This document shows positions 46,901 through 61,592 of a stretch of 64,000 nt of DNA, piece by piece. The translations under genes were made by a program, and so were the position numbers. The stretch spans positions 10,866,147 through 10,930,146 of the forward strand of contig OX030955.1 of the NCBI GenBank assembly GCA_943735955.1, written 5' to 3'. Origin of the DNA: Piscicola geometra (taxonomy: Eukaryota > Annelida > Clitellata > Hirudinida > Piscicolidae). The first letter of the stretch is position 1. Every line of letters starts with the position of its first letter. Below the pieces are notes generated by a model. That model was not told the DNA's origin. It searched no databases and saw nothing but the letters and a program-made list of their open reading frames with translations.

Positions 46901-47001
46901 AGAAGTTAAGTATCTAAAAAAAATTATTTCAATATATTATAACAATAAACGTAATAATTTTTTTAATCCTTTTTCAGATGATGATCAACAAGCCGGTTTA
47001 G
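31521..47001 (+). CDS. Divergent kinesin-14-like protein, 14-exon gene
   Basis: Kinesins of class 14 move toward microtubule minus ends and have stalk then motor. The exons 31521-31911, 36546-36706, 36814-36924, 37088-37294, 38245-38761, 39038-39126, 39295-39360, 39498-39602, 41721-41824, 42476-42596, 42687-42783, 43179-43376, 46024-46364 and 46978-47001 join in one frame, 2532 nt, 843 residues. Residues 1-462 form a polar N-terminus with coiled-coil stretches. The motor runs from about 463 (NIRVHCRI, family GNIRVFCRV) to about 763, followed by an 80-residue Ser/Pro/Arg-rich tail. The P-loop GQSKTGKT (538-545) is intact. Switch I has NMSPFSH where NxxSSRSH is expected, and switch II has DLAASE (663-668) for DLAGSE. 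An in-frame TGA at 31512 supports the ATG. The odd switches suggest weak or absent ATPase cycling (inference). Family assignment is firm; subfamily less so. Confidence 0.85.
31912..32867. other. Kinesin intron 1, proximal part
   Basis: AT-rich, no feature supported. The rest of the 4.6-kb intron holds the elements listed from 32868 to 36095. Confidence 0.5.
32868..32988. mobile_element. Palindromic MITE (GGCGATCCTGGGG family)
   Basis: CATGGGCGGTGATCCTGGGG at the left pairs with reversed CATGGGCAGCGATCCTTGGG at the right, across 120 bases. Related ends lie at 11530-11580, 20410-20440, 50688-50720 and 50935-50955. It is GC-rich against its surroundings. Confidence 0.7.
33133..34485 (+). mobile_element. 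MITE family C, longest copy, with transposase remnant
   Basis: TA-flanked (33133-33134, 34484-34485) with ends GAGAAAAGTCGGGTAATATG and, reversed, GAGAAAAGTCGGGTATTATG. It has the tandem GGGATA blocks and the same interior as the 7517 copy, plus about 200 bases of coding-like sequence near 33850-34084 that the 7517 copy lacks. Confidence 0.8.
33855..34084 (+). pseudogene. C-terminal remnant of the family C transposase
   Basis: One frame reads HRSDSSNSSDVLICSDDEST, VFDLSAKVPNKKD and LPCRLTLIVPVPKKNILFV then FENRH and stop. An acidic Ser/Asp tail is usual at the C-terminus of pogo-like transposases. The end (LIVPVPK) is also visible in the copies at 8175 and 48290. No DDE domain is present in any copy in this window. 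Confidence 0.5.
34620..34705 (+). mobile_element. tRNA-derived SINE head
   Basis: GTGTTGGTTAGATGGTAAGTC (A-box-like) and GATCACCAGTTCGAACCGTG (B-box-like) are spaced as in a tRNA. Similar to the family A heads at 1700 and 46690 but on the plus strand. No tRNA acceptor stem was found. Confidence 0.5.
34965..35190 (+). pseudogene. Tc1/mariner transposase relic
   Basis: In one frame, with two stops, the order is VSVRRVKAWPSASDFC, RFLQKCHVERIATACER, FFVFQQDGAPSHQPRHTVS and LLKQETP. The QQDGAPSH block surrounds the second catalytic Asp of Tc1/mariner transposases. N-terminal and C-terminal parts are missing. Confidence 0.8.
35195..35510 (-). mobile_element. Interior of MITE family B, reversed copy
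   Basis: Reverse complement of about 5640-5960: GTGATTAGCC-GTTGTAACCATGG and GGTCATAGTTG-CTAAGATG blocks in the same order. The terminal repeats are missing. It abuts the mariner relic. Confidence 0.65.
35591..35680. mobile_element. Short MITE family H (TATAAGGCGCAC)
   Basis: TACGGTAAACTCCATGTATA then AGGCGCACT on the left and AAAAAGTGCGCC on the right. Related copies: 41546-41697 (both ends), 39722-39757 and 34577-34592 (one end each). This end sequence resembles pogo/Tigger-like MITEs from memory. Confidence 0.5.
35700..36095. mobile_element. Fold-back element, family F
   Basis: Inner arms CTTCCACCACACGAAGTCTTT (35760) and AAAGATTGCGTGTGGTAAAAG (35811) pair around a 30-base loop. The right arm continues to about 36095 and matches 13985-14245. 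Confidence 0.65.
36546..36706 (+). CDS. Kinesin-like exon 2
   Basis: Acceptor AAATTGCAG, donor GATAAG|GTTTGA. Encodes GEDIVNRVMPARSPPQAIKA, then coiled coil with KEVFLLRKQVEQLEKERL. Confidence 0.75.
36814..36924 (+). CDS. Kinesin-like exon 3
   Basis: Acceptor ATCAATTAG, donor TTTCAG|GTATCC, 37 codons in phase 0. Continues the coiled coil (DQRVMRLNNENKLLTEKLK). Too short to be found as a long frame. Confidence 0.75.
37088..37294 (+). CDS. Kinesin-like exon 4
   Basis: Acceptor TTTTTTTTCAG, donor AAAAAG|GTTGGC, 69 codons. Ends in coiled coil RVIEMRGVVDSLKNEVLELV. Confidence 0.75.
37527..38121. mobile_element. hAT-type MITE in kinesin intron 4
   Basis: Starts CAGAGCCGCC and ends CCGGCTCTG. CAAGCTTG (37519-37526) and CAAACTTG (38122-38129) flank it and match at 7 of 8. 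Subterminal GGCTC/GGCTCCGG motifs are repeated near both ends. 595 bases, non-coding. Confidence 0.75.
38245..38761 (+). CDS. Kinesin-like exon 5
   Basis: Acceptor ACAATAG|GGAGAA. Donor CTA|GTACAA is weak but gives the right phase for exon 6. 172 codons of polar, low-complexity linker (ARPPPIPSRTKLSKQSNELF) before the motor. The frame stays open to 38778, so the exact donor is inferred from the join. Confidence 0.65.
39038..39126 (+). CDS. Kinesin-like exon 6 (motor beta-1)
   Basis: Acceptor CTTTTTTCAG, donor CAA|GTAAAT. Encodes NIRVHCRIMSSLEDKPSVV, the first strand of the motor. The usual RVRP is RIMS. Confidence 0.8.
39295..39360 (+). CDS. Kinesin-like exon 7
   Basis: Acceptor ACGAAACAG, donor GAATCG|GTCTGA, 22 codons: VLHKNRVKSFLCDSILEPTQ then ES. 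It corresponds to the KSFxFDxVFGPxxSQEE strand and was found by filling the gap in the motor between exons 6 and 8. Confidence 0.7.
39498..39602 (+). CDS. Kinesin-like exon 8 (P-loop)
   Basis: Acceptor TTCTGGCCAG. Encodes VMRGIEAAVVASTQGINCC then VFMYGQSKTGKTFTLE. The best join to exon 9 uses a GC donor, GAG|GCTAGT, giving TLE|GN like the family TMEG. The nearest GT alternative in phase is 12 bases on (CAC|GTTGAA) and would add four residues. Confidence 0.75.
39890..40190 (+). mobile_element. hAT-like element right part in kinesin intron 8
   Basis: Starts with a block shared with 46424-46495 (TTTTCACCGTTAGAAGTT, TTTTTTGATGAAATGCA) and ends with GTTAACC...CACAGTTCTA, like the end at 17706. 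Confidence 0.5.
40516..40700 (+). mobile_element. hAT-like element left part
   Basis: GTTAATCGAACGATTGAAAA then TTAATCGAAAGTTAATC and the following 130 bases match the left region at 12215-12366. Confidence 0.45.
40775..41470 (-). pseudogene. LINE relic (same family as 63364-63940)
   Basis: The minus strand matches the plus-strand relic at the window end along several hundred bases. One shared block is read there as ILGITFTDTLKISPHIDHII and, further on, ESLIISYLKYAAPSW. The peptide pattern LG[IV]x[FL]x..LxxxxHI is that of a LINE region after the RT. Frames are broken. Confidence 0.6.
41546..41697. mobile_element. MITE family H with a nested LINE tail
   Basis: Left end CAGTAAACTCCATGTAT and right end, reversed, TACCGTAAAACACAATGTAT then AAGGCACAC. 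Between 41567 and 41622 sits a LINE 3' end: AGCGCTATAGAAATTTATTT then GATTGATTA. Confidence 0.55.
41721..41824 (+). CDS. Kinesin-like exon 9
   Basis: Acceptor TGACTTAACAG, donor TTCAG|GTAGAC in phase 2. Encodes GNKQEKGVLQMAVERLLQDG then VMCSVAELKNDVF, matching the helix before loop 5 and the SxxEIYNExxxDLL strand. Confidence 0.75.
41967..42300. mobile_element. Possible hAT MITE with GC-rich head
   Basis: CAGAGGTGCACAACCCGCGG followed by CCCACCGGCC is typical of hAT MITE ends. A possible right end, reversed, is TTAGGTGCCCATAAC near 42298. No flanking duplication could be found, so the right border is uncertain. Confidence 0.35.
42476..42596 (+). CDS. Kinesin-like exon 10
   Basis: Acceptor TTTTACCACAG, donor TCTAAG|GTTTTT. 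Encodes RDVLSEDGKAARLEMKQAAD then GSIDLVAWNKVLINSLEE. Equivalent to the RDLL...V...GL...V-S-EE segment. Confidence 0.8.
42687..42783 (+). CDS. Kinesin-like exon 11 (switch I)
   Basis: Acceptor TTCCATTAAAG, donor CCTG|GTCTGG. Encodes VLKKMKQFRKANMSPFSHFV then HTLFVNNHLPVP. Compared with NxxSSRSH the conserved Asn is Ala and the Ser-Ser-Arg triplet is Ser-Pro-Phe. Confidence 0.75.
43179..43376 (+). CDS. Kinesin-like exon 12 (switch II)
   Basis: Acceptor CTGATTCTAG, donor TTGC|GTTTGT. Encodes KLVFVDLAASERLEKHKLT, IKTLVCVGDVLQAINLRQ and HVPHRSSRLTHLLQDSL, the most recognisable kinesin block. Confidence 0.85.
44161..44560 (-). pseudogene. LINE 3' fragment, reversed
   Basis: Minus strand: SLSRIEYCNSLYYKLLES (family LSRxDYCNSLL) followed by a 3' end with AGCGCCATAGAAATTGATTT and (GATT)n at 44161-44181. 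Confidence 0.65.
44561..45003 (+). pseudogene. LINE 3' fragment
   Basis: The plus strand has RLFARVPKFSHISLYL and, in a later frame, EHSFAKRSFSYWGPF, then the 3' end GAGCGCTATACAAATATTAA and (TGAT)n. A broken C-terminus of the CR1/L2-like type, in the opposite direction to its neighbour. Confidence 0.6.
45056..45730 (-). pseudogene. Coiled-coil-like coding remnant, family unknown
   Basis: Minus-strand frames read LEVLKAKELKDELEEYCLPI, then after frame breaks YSDQEMQRLKVASQEQLEAV, FGPSGKAFRKKRTGEEKTSI and an Asp-rich stretch. A related Lys/Glu-rich frame with one stop is at 43900-44095 (CRELEKIKEAAKYYFMERL). The protein is not recognised. It lies within the direct-repeat segment 43484-45925 and may be its own gene. 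Confidence 0.35.
46024..46364 (+). CDS. Kinesin-like exon 13 (end of motor, tail)
   Basis: Acceptor TCTCCATCCAG, donor ACAGG|GTTTGA. Encodes ADSVAELVVHISGNEDNASE and TTATLMFAQRIRAVGAF (family: SET...SLxFAxRVRxV), then a Ser/Pro/Arg tail. Confidence 0.85.
46424..46885 (+). mobile_element. hAT-like element copy with a SINE inserted, kinesin intron 13
   Basis: Begins with the block shared with 39890-39955 and ends with AACGCGTTAAACCAAAGTTA then ACTTAGTTAATTC, like the right part of that copy. A SINE interrupts it at 46530-46700. Confidence 0.5.
46530..46700 (-). mobile_element. tRNA-derived SINE, family A
   Basis: Minus strand: GTTGGCTTAGATGGTAAAGTC head, then GCTCAAATCCCTGTTCAGCC, then a body sharing ATACCTAGTGTATATGATGC-like and CGTGTGAGTGGCGTCTC-like blocks with 1550-1640. 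Confidence 0.6.
46978..47001 (+). CDS. Kinesin-like exon 14 (stop)
   Basis: Acceptor CCTTTTTCAG, then MMINKPV and TAG. Only seven residues, supported by matching phase and a good pyrimidine tract. Confidence 0.65.
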   Translation: MMINKPV

Positions 47002-47789
47002 TGAGATGGTAAAAAGAATTAAACGGACCATTTAGGCCATGAATTGTGAAGAAGTTATAATTCACATAAATGTTCAAACGTAATCAAAACTTTCTAATAC
47101 TTTTTTCAATCGTTTTGAAGGTTTATAGATTCATTATTGTTGTTAGTATTGTTATTTTGCATGCGTTTTGAAACTTGTTTATGCATTACTTTCAGTGTTT
47201 GGACTTTTTTCAGGCTACAATGTCGAGTGTTATATTTTTTTTTTCAAATTTGCATTGAAGTGGTAGTGTTTTTGAGCTGTATGATTGATTCGAATCCGAC
47301 CGAAACTGATATTTTTTGTTTGGCCGAACCGAATTTAAGCCGAATTTTTTTGCTTCATAAATAATTTTTTATAAAAAGCAACAAAATATTAATTATGTAT
47401 TTCAATGTAAATTTAATAATTAAATTTAAACAAACGTATATTTTAAGCCAAAAACAAAATTTTTTGACAATACAGTTTTGTTAAAAGAATGTATTTTCCT
47501 TAAGTTTATATAATATCATCATTGAAAAGTATGCCTATGTTGACGTAAATGATTTTTTTCAGATTTTGTTCAAATAGAAATAAGAATCAAACGCAAGTTT
47601 AATAGTTAGAGTTTGATACATATAAGATATAAGATATATAAGATAAACTGAATTAAAAAACAAAATTTTCGGTTTTATGACCCATGTGAGATTCATTCGA
47701 AACGACAAATATAAGTTTCGGCCAAAACCCATAAATGACTGATGCTAAGGAAATCTCAAGTTTTCTTTATGTTCCATGAAATTTTCACA
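47002..47789. other. Downstream of the kinesin gene; CCGAACCGAA repeat pieces
   Basis: 47293-47345 (GACCGAAACTGATATTTTTT, GGCCGAACCGAATTTAAG) and 47696-47727 (TTCGAAACGAC...TTTCGGCCAAAAC) look like two ends of a small element. A similar CCGAACCGAATTT occurs at 42170. No poly(A) site could be assigned with confidence. Confidence 0.35.
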
Positions 47790-47995
47790 TTTCAAAAAAG
47801 TTCTATTTTTGTTAATTTCAGTGAAAACTTTACAATGTAATTTTGCGTTTGATAAACTAAATTTAATAAATTTAGGAAATGTCTGTAATCTCAAAAAGTT
47901 TTCTAGAAATAGAAATGTTCAAGTTTTAGTTTTGATTCTTTATAAACACATTTCTTCAATAGCTTTTGTGGTATTACAATCTTGTTTTTATATAT
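47790..47995 (+). repeat. Dispersed repeat shared with 56225-56405
   Basis: AAATTTAGGAAATGTCTG, CAAGTTTTAGTTTTGA and CATTTCTT-AATAGCT blocks occur in the same order in both places. Confidence 0.55.
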
Positions 47996-48801
47996 TTGTT
48001 TCTTCTTCAGTTCATCAGCAAGAATAAAAGATTTTTTGTCTAGAAAACATGTCGGCTTATATGAGATACTATATATTAGGTGAAAAAAAATGTATCATTC
48101 CAAAAATCATGCAATAACCCTTGAAAATAACGTTATGTTGTTATCATAAAAATATCTTATTAAATTTGACCTTTTATTATTTATAATAATCCTCAATTGC
48201 TTCATGAAGTTTAAAGTGTCTTTAAATATTTTTTCAAATTTGCCTGGAGCAAAAGAACATGATAATAGAATGGAAAACATTTGTGGGCCCATCTTGATTG
48301 TGCCGGTGCCGAAAGAAAAGACTATAATATAGTCACGATAGATGTGAATTTTTTTAATAGACACTACTTTGTTTTTATTGTTTAAAGTTCGAAATAATCA
48401 AAGTTTTATGAAGTCTTATGGCTTTTTCATTCATGTTAAAAATAGAGCTTTTATCTTGAAAGCTAAAAATACTAATGGTTGCATAACATGTTGTTGCTCT
48501 ATTACTAGTTTCAATTTTTAAAATGAAAAATAATCGAAATTCTATGACGTTTTATTGCTTTTTAGATTTATTTTGAACGCTTATTTCTTATTACCCGACT
48601 ATTCCATATAAGCCTCTATTTGAAACATTTTTGAAATTAATTTATTTTAATAAATAAAAATAAACATCAATTTTAAAAACAACAAATAATAACGAATGAT
48701 TATAGTATGTACTGATAAAGTTTTGAATATTCTTTTCCTAAAACTAATTGCGTTATTTAAAAAAGGTAGATTGTATCCCATAATACCCTACTTTCTTGTA
48801 T
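47996..48801 (+). mobile_element. MITE family C, 5'-truncated copy
   Basis: Matches the right two-thirds of the 33133 copy: TCAGCAAGAATAAAAGATTT, CATCTTGATTGTGCCGGTGC and the end CATAATACCCTACTTTCTTG. Confidence 0.65.
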
Positions 48802-48934
48802 ATAAGAAAACAATTTATAACAAAATATTTCTATTTGAACTATTGGTAAACATTAATGAGGACGCTTTTGTTCTCCTTCTTCCGTCATAAACGAAACAAC
48901 AAACACAATATGATTTGAAGCAGAATGGAGCCAA

Positions 48935-49384
48935 GCTGGGTGCAATAACCACTATAGACTCTACAAGTCACTGGTGCTCAGTATCCTACTTTTCGGATGT
49001 GAGATCTGAACGCTTAACGCGGAAACAGATCTAAATGTCTCAGTAAACTCCACGGCATCTCTTACTAGGAGCACAAAACTAACAACTACGTTCATCAGAT
49101 TACACAGAACTGGTTTGACAACAAAAACCTCTTTTAGCAACTATCAAACGTCGAAAGTTGACTTGGTTTGGTCACGTCGTCAGCACGATTCACTGTCCGA
49201 GACGTTGCTACAGGGAGCGCTACAAGAAAGTCATCATCGAGGCCGTCAGAAAAAGTGCTGGATGGACAATATGAAAGAGTGGACGTCTCTTCCCTTGAGC
49301 AGTCTAACAAGAACAGAATGGCGGACTATAGCTGCCTCTTCTTCCTTATTTTCCCCCCAAAGACTAACTCAGTCGAGGGCATGA
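48935..49384 (+). pseudogene. RTE-like LINE C-terminal relic
   Basis: In broken frames: LYKSLVLSILLFGCEI near 48975, then QHDSLSETLLQGALQESHH, RGRQKKCWMDNMKEWTSLPL, and SPQRLTQSRA, ending in an (ATG)n run at 49381-49404. Same family as the relic at 14590-15190. Confidence 0.75.
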
Positions 49385-49471
49385 TGATGGTGATGATGAT
49401 GAGGATAGTAAGGCTATTGACAGCCAGCTGTCTAATAATACAAGCAAATAACTTAGCATGTTTATAAACCA

Positions 49472-50235
49472 CAGTGATGGGCAACTGACTAAATATTTGT
49501 AGTAAAACTATAACTATTTTTCAACTAAAAATAAGTAGTTTAACTAATATTTATATTATAAATTGTATAAACTTATTTGTGAGAGTAGTTAAATAAACTA
49601 TAAAAAAGTAGTTACACTTTTCCAAACTATTTTGCAACTATTTTAGTATTCACTTATTGACAGAATCGGAAGCAGCATTAACACTGTAACATAAAAAGCT
49701 ATTGAAACCATGTCTTTACTAGCCATCAATTTAAAATATCGGTAAACACAAAGAAAAGACAAAAATAGGTTCTTAGAAATAAATAAAAACGTTATTTCAA
49801 ATGACCCTTATAATGAAAAAAACATGTTGCACAATTTTAAACAGTAAATTCAGTAATATTGACTTTAAAACTCTTTATAGTCTTATATTATCGGTTTCAG
49901 TACACTCATTAAATCCTAGACTGAACGAACACTTTCTTGTCCAGAGTTTCATCCGACATGCACTAAAACCTTGTGAAGCAACACAATGTGTTCCATTTTT
50001 CAGTCTAAAATTCCTATTTTAAAAAAGGGTTAACTAAAATATTTCAGTTAAACTATTTAATTAGAAACTAAAATATTTCAGTTAAATTATTTAGTTAGAA
50101 ACTAAAATATTTCAGTTTAACTGTCATTTTAAATAAACTATATTTTTTAGTTGAACTATGCAAGAAACTAAAAAAAATTAGTTAAACTATTAGTTTGCAA
50201 CTATTTAGTTAAACTATGCTCATCGTTTTGTTCAT
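49472..50235. mobile_element. hAT element family D, second copy
   Basis: Starts CAGTGATGGGCAACTGAC with the same AACTATTTTTCAACTAAAAA interior as 11263, and ends near GCTCATCGTTTTG. A short piece of the dimerisation region is kept at 49905-49985. No exact target duplication was found. Confidence 0.65.
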
Positions 50236-50304
50236 CTAATATATTTATGAAAAAAATACATTTCACTTGTTCTTTAGAAATGTGAGCCTTCCCTCTGGAC
50301 CTTC

Positions 50305-50440
50305 ACTGGACCCGCCCCGGTCGTCGAATATGATTTGCAGAAATCTCATCTTAGGGGACCTCTTCTTGGAGACCCCATGCTGGAGACCTCATCCTAGGAG
50401 AACTCATCATGTGGAGACCTCATCTTGCGGACATTTAACA
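50305..50440. repeat. Imperfect short tandem repeat
   Basis: Five or six copies of a unit near GGAGACCTCATC with variants (GGGGACCTCTTC, GGAGACCCCATG, GGAGAACTCATC). Confidence 0.55.
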
Positions 50441-50687
50441 GAAACTTTTAATATCAATCAATGAAATGTTTATTATAGTTATTATTAAAGCTCCTTTAAG
50501 TATTTCTTTAAATGAAAAAAATTATTTGTTAATTATTTTTATTTATTAACATTATCATTTCAGTTTTCAAAATAAATTTCTTTTTGAATTGAAATAGCAT
50601 TCGAATAATCAAAATTATTGTTTCATTGTCTTGCATATTCTCTTTGTTCAGCATTTATCTTTTGAACACGTGTCTATACACTGTATC

Positions 50688-50955
50688 ATGGGCGGCGATC
50701 CTGGGGTCAAGACCCCCCCCCCCACTTTTTTCTATAAATGTATATATATTTATTGTTTGATACGAGCATAATCGTCACCAATGGCATTAAAAAGATAGTT
50801 TATATAGCAATACACTGTGAGTAGATGTGGTTAGAAAGATAGCTGTCTATAACCAAACTATTCTTTGCTTAATTGAATATGTGTATCAAAACAGAAGTTT
50901 TAAAATGTTTTTCAAGTGGGGGAGAAGAAATCGGACCCCAGGATCATCCATGCTG
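50688..50955. mobile_element. MITE, GGCGATCCTGGGG family
   Basis: CATGGGCGGCGATCCTGGGG left end, and right end reversed CATGGATGATCCTGGGGTCC. The interior is AT-rich with a C9 run at 50714. Confidence 0.6.
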
Positions 50956-51955
50956 GTTAAGACTCCCCCAAGATTTGCAGCAGATCACCGTTTTTCAAAT
51001 CGTCGCACTAAAAATAATTATTTTATTAGTTTTATTTGAATTAATTTTTTATATATAAATATTTTTATTTAATTTAAGCAAAATTAGAATTTGTAAAAAT
51101 TCTTTCAACATTAATATGTTTTCACAATCTTCCGCTCTCTCAGTTATAATTCAAATTTGAAAAACGTCACTTTCCGTTAGAGTCAATGAGACTGCAGAAA
51201 AGAAATTGCAGCATAGGTACAAGGAGAGCAAAATTCGTGAGTATAATTTCATAATGATAAATGATATATATATTTATGCATTCTATAATTAATACTTATT
51301 AATTATAATTTACAGGCTCTAGCAAAGTGAAAGACAAAAAGGTGACTTGTGTCCAGTAGAGATGGCACCTTTACAAAAAGAATGCTTGTAAATCTGAGAA
51401 TTCTGTGCAAGTGCAGGTGTTTTAAGGTGTACCGCAGGACTAAGCCAAGAAGGAGTGATTTACGAGAAAATAATCGTCTTCATGTTCACCAATTTTAAAA
51501 ATCCGTTGAGAGTCTCAACTTGAGACCAAACAGGTAAACAAAGATCACCAATGTTATGATTCCAGCTTTCAAATAATTCTTCATTTGAGCTTTGTTTTAA
51601 AATGCAGATAAAGTTAGAAGCTGTATAAAACGGCTTGTACAATAATTGCAGATCATGTACTTAAACTAATTCCAAGCACCAACCAGTCTTCTGCGGCAAT
51701 AAAAAGCAAAATAAACTTGTGCCAAACAGTGAAAACGGAGAAAAAGATGAGGCCGCAGAAGCCAACGGGGACCCTGTTAGCTAATTTTTATTTCATAAAT
51801 CATTTGATTGCTTTACTAATGGTTTATTAATAATTAATCATTTGACTACAACAGATCGATGAGTAGTATTTTCCAGCACACTGAACTGAGCTATATTTCG
51901 ATGTGAACGAACGAAAAGTAATGCCATCTTTGCGACAACTATGCAGTTGAATTTA
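50956..51955. other. AT-rich DNA with one weak exon-like stretch
   Basis: 51180-51233 encodes RVNETAEKKLQHRYKESKIR before a GT (ATTC|GTGAGT), and an acceptor-like TTTACAG occurs at 51315. The downstream frame closes soon after. Possibly part of the MULE-like element that follows. Not assigned. Confidence 0.25.
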
Positions 51956-52575
51956 CTGGCAAAGGCTAAAACCTGGTGCCTTCAAGCTGGTGAGAAAGCA
52001 ATCTCCCAGCTGTTCTCCATCCACGCCTTCATCAAGTATGAGGCTAGGGTGGCACAACTTGAACTAAACGAGATTTTTTTTATTTAAATAAACTTTATTG
52101 ATAAAAATGTTGGTAAAATGCACCATGTGCACCTATTCAGTTTCGGAGACAACGTGAGGCAGCTTCCGTTGTACTTCGTTTTGATGAAGGCACAAGTCAC
52201 ATGACTAATGACGGTAAGAAAAACTTTTTCTTCTTTGAATCATTGTTTTCAAATGTAAGATGTTTGTTGAACGGAACGAGAGTGAATACTTTGGTTCTTG
52301 ACTTTGAGGTTGGACTCTGGGTGGCTTTGCGACAGGTCTTTCCTGGCGTCCACTATAAAGGTTGTGCTTTCCATTTTTGCCAGGCCTTGTAGAGAAGTGC
52401 ACAAGGGTTCAGACTCTCTTCTTCCCATCGTCTTGGAACTGACACCTACTTTCTATTACGTGAAATATTCGCTCTTTGTCTTCTCCCTGCAAACCAAATC
52501 CGCTCTTCTCTCGATGAACTTCGAGAAAGAGGGCAAAGTCCCGAATTGAAACTTGTTCTTCAAGTCCCCTGGTGA
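51956..52575 (+). pseudogene. MULE-like transposase relic
   Basis: Pieces of a Mutator-like transposase occur in order. AGEKAISQLFSIHAFIKYEA lies near 51990 and FGDNVRQLPLYFVLMK near 52146. LLNGTRVNTLVLDFEVGLW then VALRQVFPGVHYKGCAFHFC lies at 52262-52385. After a stop and a frame change comes GTDTYFLLREIFALCLLPAN then QIRSSLDELRERGQSPELK. The D-F-E followed by F-P...GCxFHxxQA pattern is that of the MULE domain around the second catalytic Asp. Stops and a frameshift make it inactive. Confidence 0.75.
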
Positions 52576-52719
52576 GTTTCTTCCTCATTTTCTTCTGGCA
52601 TTTGTGGGCCTTTATAATTTTTTGCTTTTTTGAATTCTTTCTTTTTTCTTCTTTTAGGTGGTTATAAGACAGACCTATTCCACATTTGATTTCTTCATTC
52701 TTTTTTTCCTTTAATTGTT

Positions 52720-52801
52720 TTTTGTAGAACCTGTCCACTGCCTTTCCGAGCCCAGCTTCAATGTCAAACACAAACCTATTGATTCTCGTTTTGTTCAACA
52801 A
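52720..52801 (-). pseudogene. Inverted fragment of the MULE-like transposase
   Basis: The minus strand reads MLNKTRINRFVFDIEAGL then GKAVDRFYKK, parallel to LLNGTRVNTLVLDFEVGL and VALRQVF of the plus-strand copy 330 bases away. The 130-codon minus-strand frame continues into sequence that is antisense to the plus-strand relic and is probably not real beyond this block. Confidence 0.5.
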
Positions 52802-53499
52802 TACTTCCCTTTTAGAGATGATTTCGTTTGTTTTTGTTTTGAATTTTATATTATTTCATGTGATACTTTTATGAAAAACATTTAATTTAAAAATTAATAT
52901 AATAAATATAGATTTTTTCTGCCCCATATACCATTCCATACCAGGTGTTCGCCTTTTACAGTAACTTCAACTGCATTAAAAAACCGCAAAGATGGAAAAA
53001 AGACGTTCGTTCACGAAAACAGTTGCACGTGACAAAGGGCTCTTTCAGTGTGCCTCAATGAAGCTCATCGATGGGAGACTGGTGAAGATGTGCCAACTTG
53101 GACAATCCTGTTAAACAATCATTTTTTAAAAATTGATGATTTGCATCTTTAATAAACGTTTTAAAAGTGTTTCTTCACAGTAAATTTTACTGATTTTAAA
53201 AAAAAAGTAAAAAGCAGCATCTTTATGATAAAATGTGATTTAAAAAAAACTTACCTTTACATCGTTCAAACGAAATACAATCAATGAGCTTCCCTGGGTT
53301 AGTGGTTTTATTGCTTTAAACACTACTTTGGAAAAAGAAAATAAATCTAAATGAACTTTGAAGACTTTTTATCCTAGAACCGGAACTGCTGTATACGTTT
53401 TTAAAAGCATTTCAGCGTGATTTTTTCATTTTCTACCTTTCTGACTAACGAAAAAAAATGCTGCGGAGGCAAATCACACCATGGGCGTAATATTCTGAC

Positions 53500-53650
53500 T
53501 TTAAACTATTTTTATAGTCTTATATTCGTCAGTTTAACTTTATACAGTACACTCATTAAATCCTAGACTGAACGAACACTATCTTGTTCCGAGTTTTGTT
53601 TGACATGCGGCAGCAGCGTGCACTCAAAACTTGTGAAGCAGCAAAACCAA
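53500..53650. mobile_element. hAT family D fragment
   Basis: GTCAGTTTAACTTTATACAG and TCCTAGACTGAACGAACACT and GCAGCGTGCACTCAAAACTT match 11600-11705 and 49890-49985. Part of a reversed transposase C-terminus. Confidence 0.6.
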
Positions 53651-53668
53651 AAACTTTAAATGTAGGTG

Positions 53669-53880
53669 AGACCGGGGCAAGATGACCTGGTTAACGATTT
53701 ATGTCGTTTTTTAATTTTATTGTTAAAGATAAAAAACTTTTTTTCCCATGAACTATTAAAGCATTCATTTTTTGTAATAAATATGTCAACATTTACTTGT
53801 AAAAAATTATAACTAAAGAATACTTTTATTTTTCTACAAACTTACTAAATTTTCATCTTGCCCCAGTAAAATTTTAATTT
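53669..53880. mobile_element. MITE family E, short copy
   Basis: ACCGGGGCAAGATGACC at the left and, reversed, TTTTACTGGGGCAAGATG at the right. 210 bases. Confidence 0.5.
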
Positions 53881-54300
53881 TTTGAATATTTTACATAGTT
53901 AAAGAATGATAAATATGTTCTTAAATTTTTGAAATATCAAATTAAGTTAAATAAATTGTAATATCATGGAAATAGGATAAAATCTAGACATCTGTAATTA
54001 TTTATATTTTACAGAATTAATTCTTTGCGGTAATTTCATAATTTATAAAAATTAACTAATAATTAAACAGCACAAAAGCAACCTACATAAAAGTATAAAG
54101 TCTGCTTTACTTTTAAACAGTAGAGTGAGGAGTTTAATTCTATTAGTAACTAATAATTAGTTACTAATAATCAATAAATAGTTAGTTTCAATGTTCCGTA
54201 TAAAGCAGAATTATCTCTGACTTCAACTTTTTTCTTCGTAATATAGGCAAGGTTCAATAAATTTTCATTTAAAGTTTAAATTTTAAACTTATATATTGAA
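53881..54300. other. Upstream region of the AMSH gene
   Basis: AT-rich. No promoter motif or upstream exon could be supported. Confidence 0.4.

Positions 54301-61592
<7,292 letters not shown>

Noticed and set aside
52409..52720. Most of a 130-codon minus-strand frame
   Set aside because: It is antisense to the MULE-like relic. Only the first block near 52720-52801 has its own similarity.
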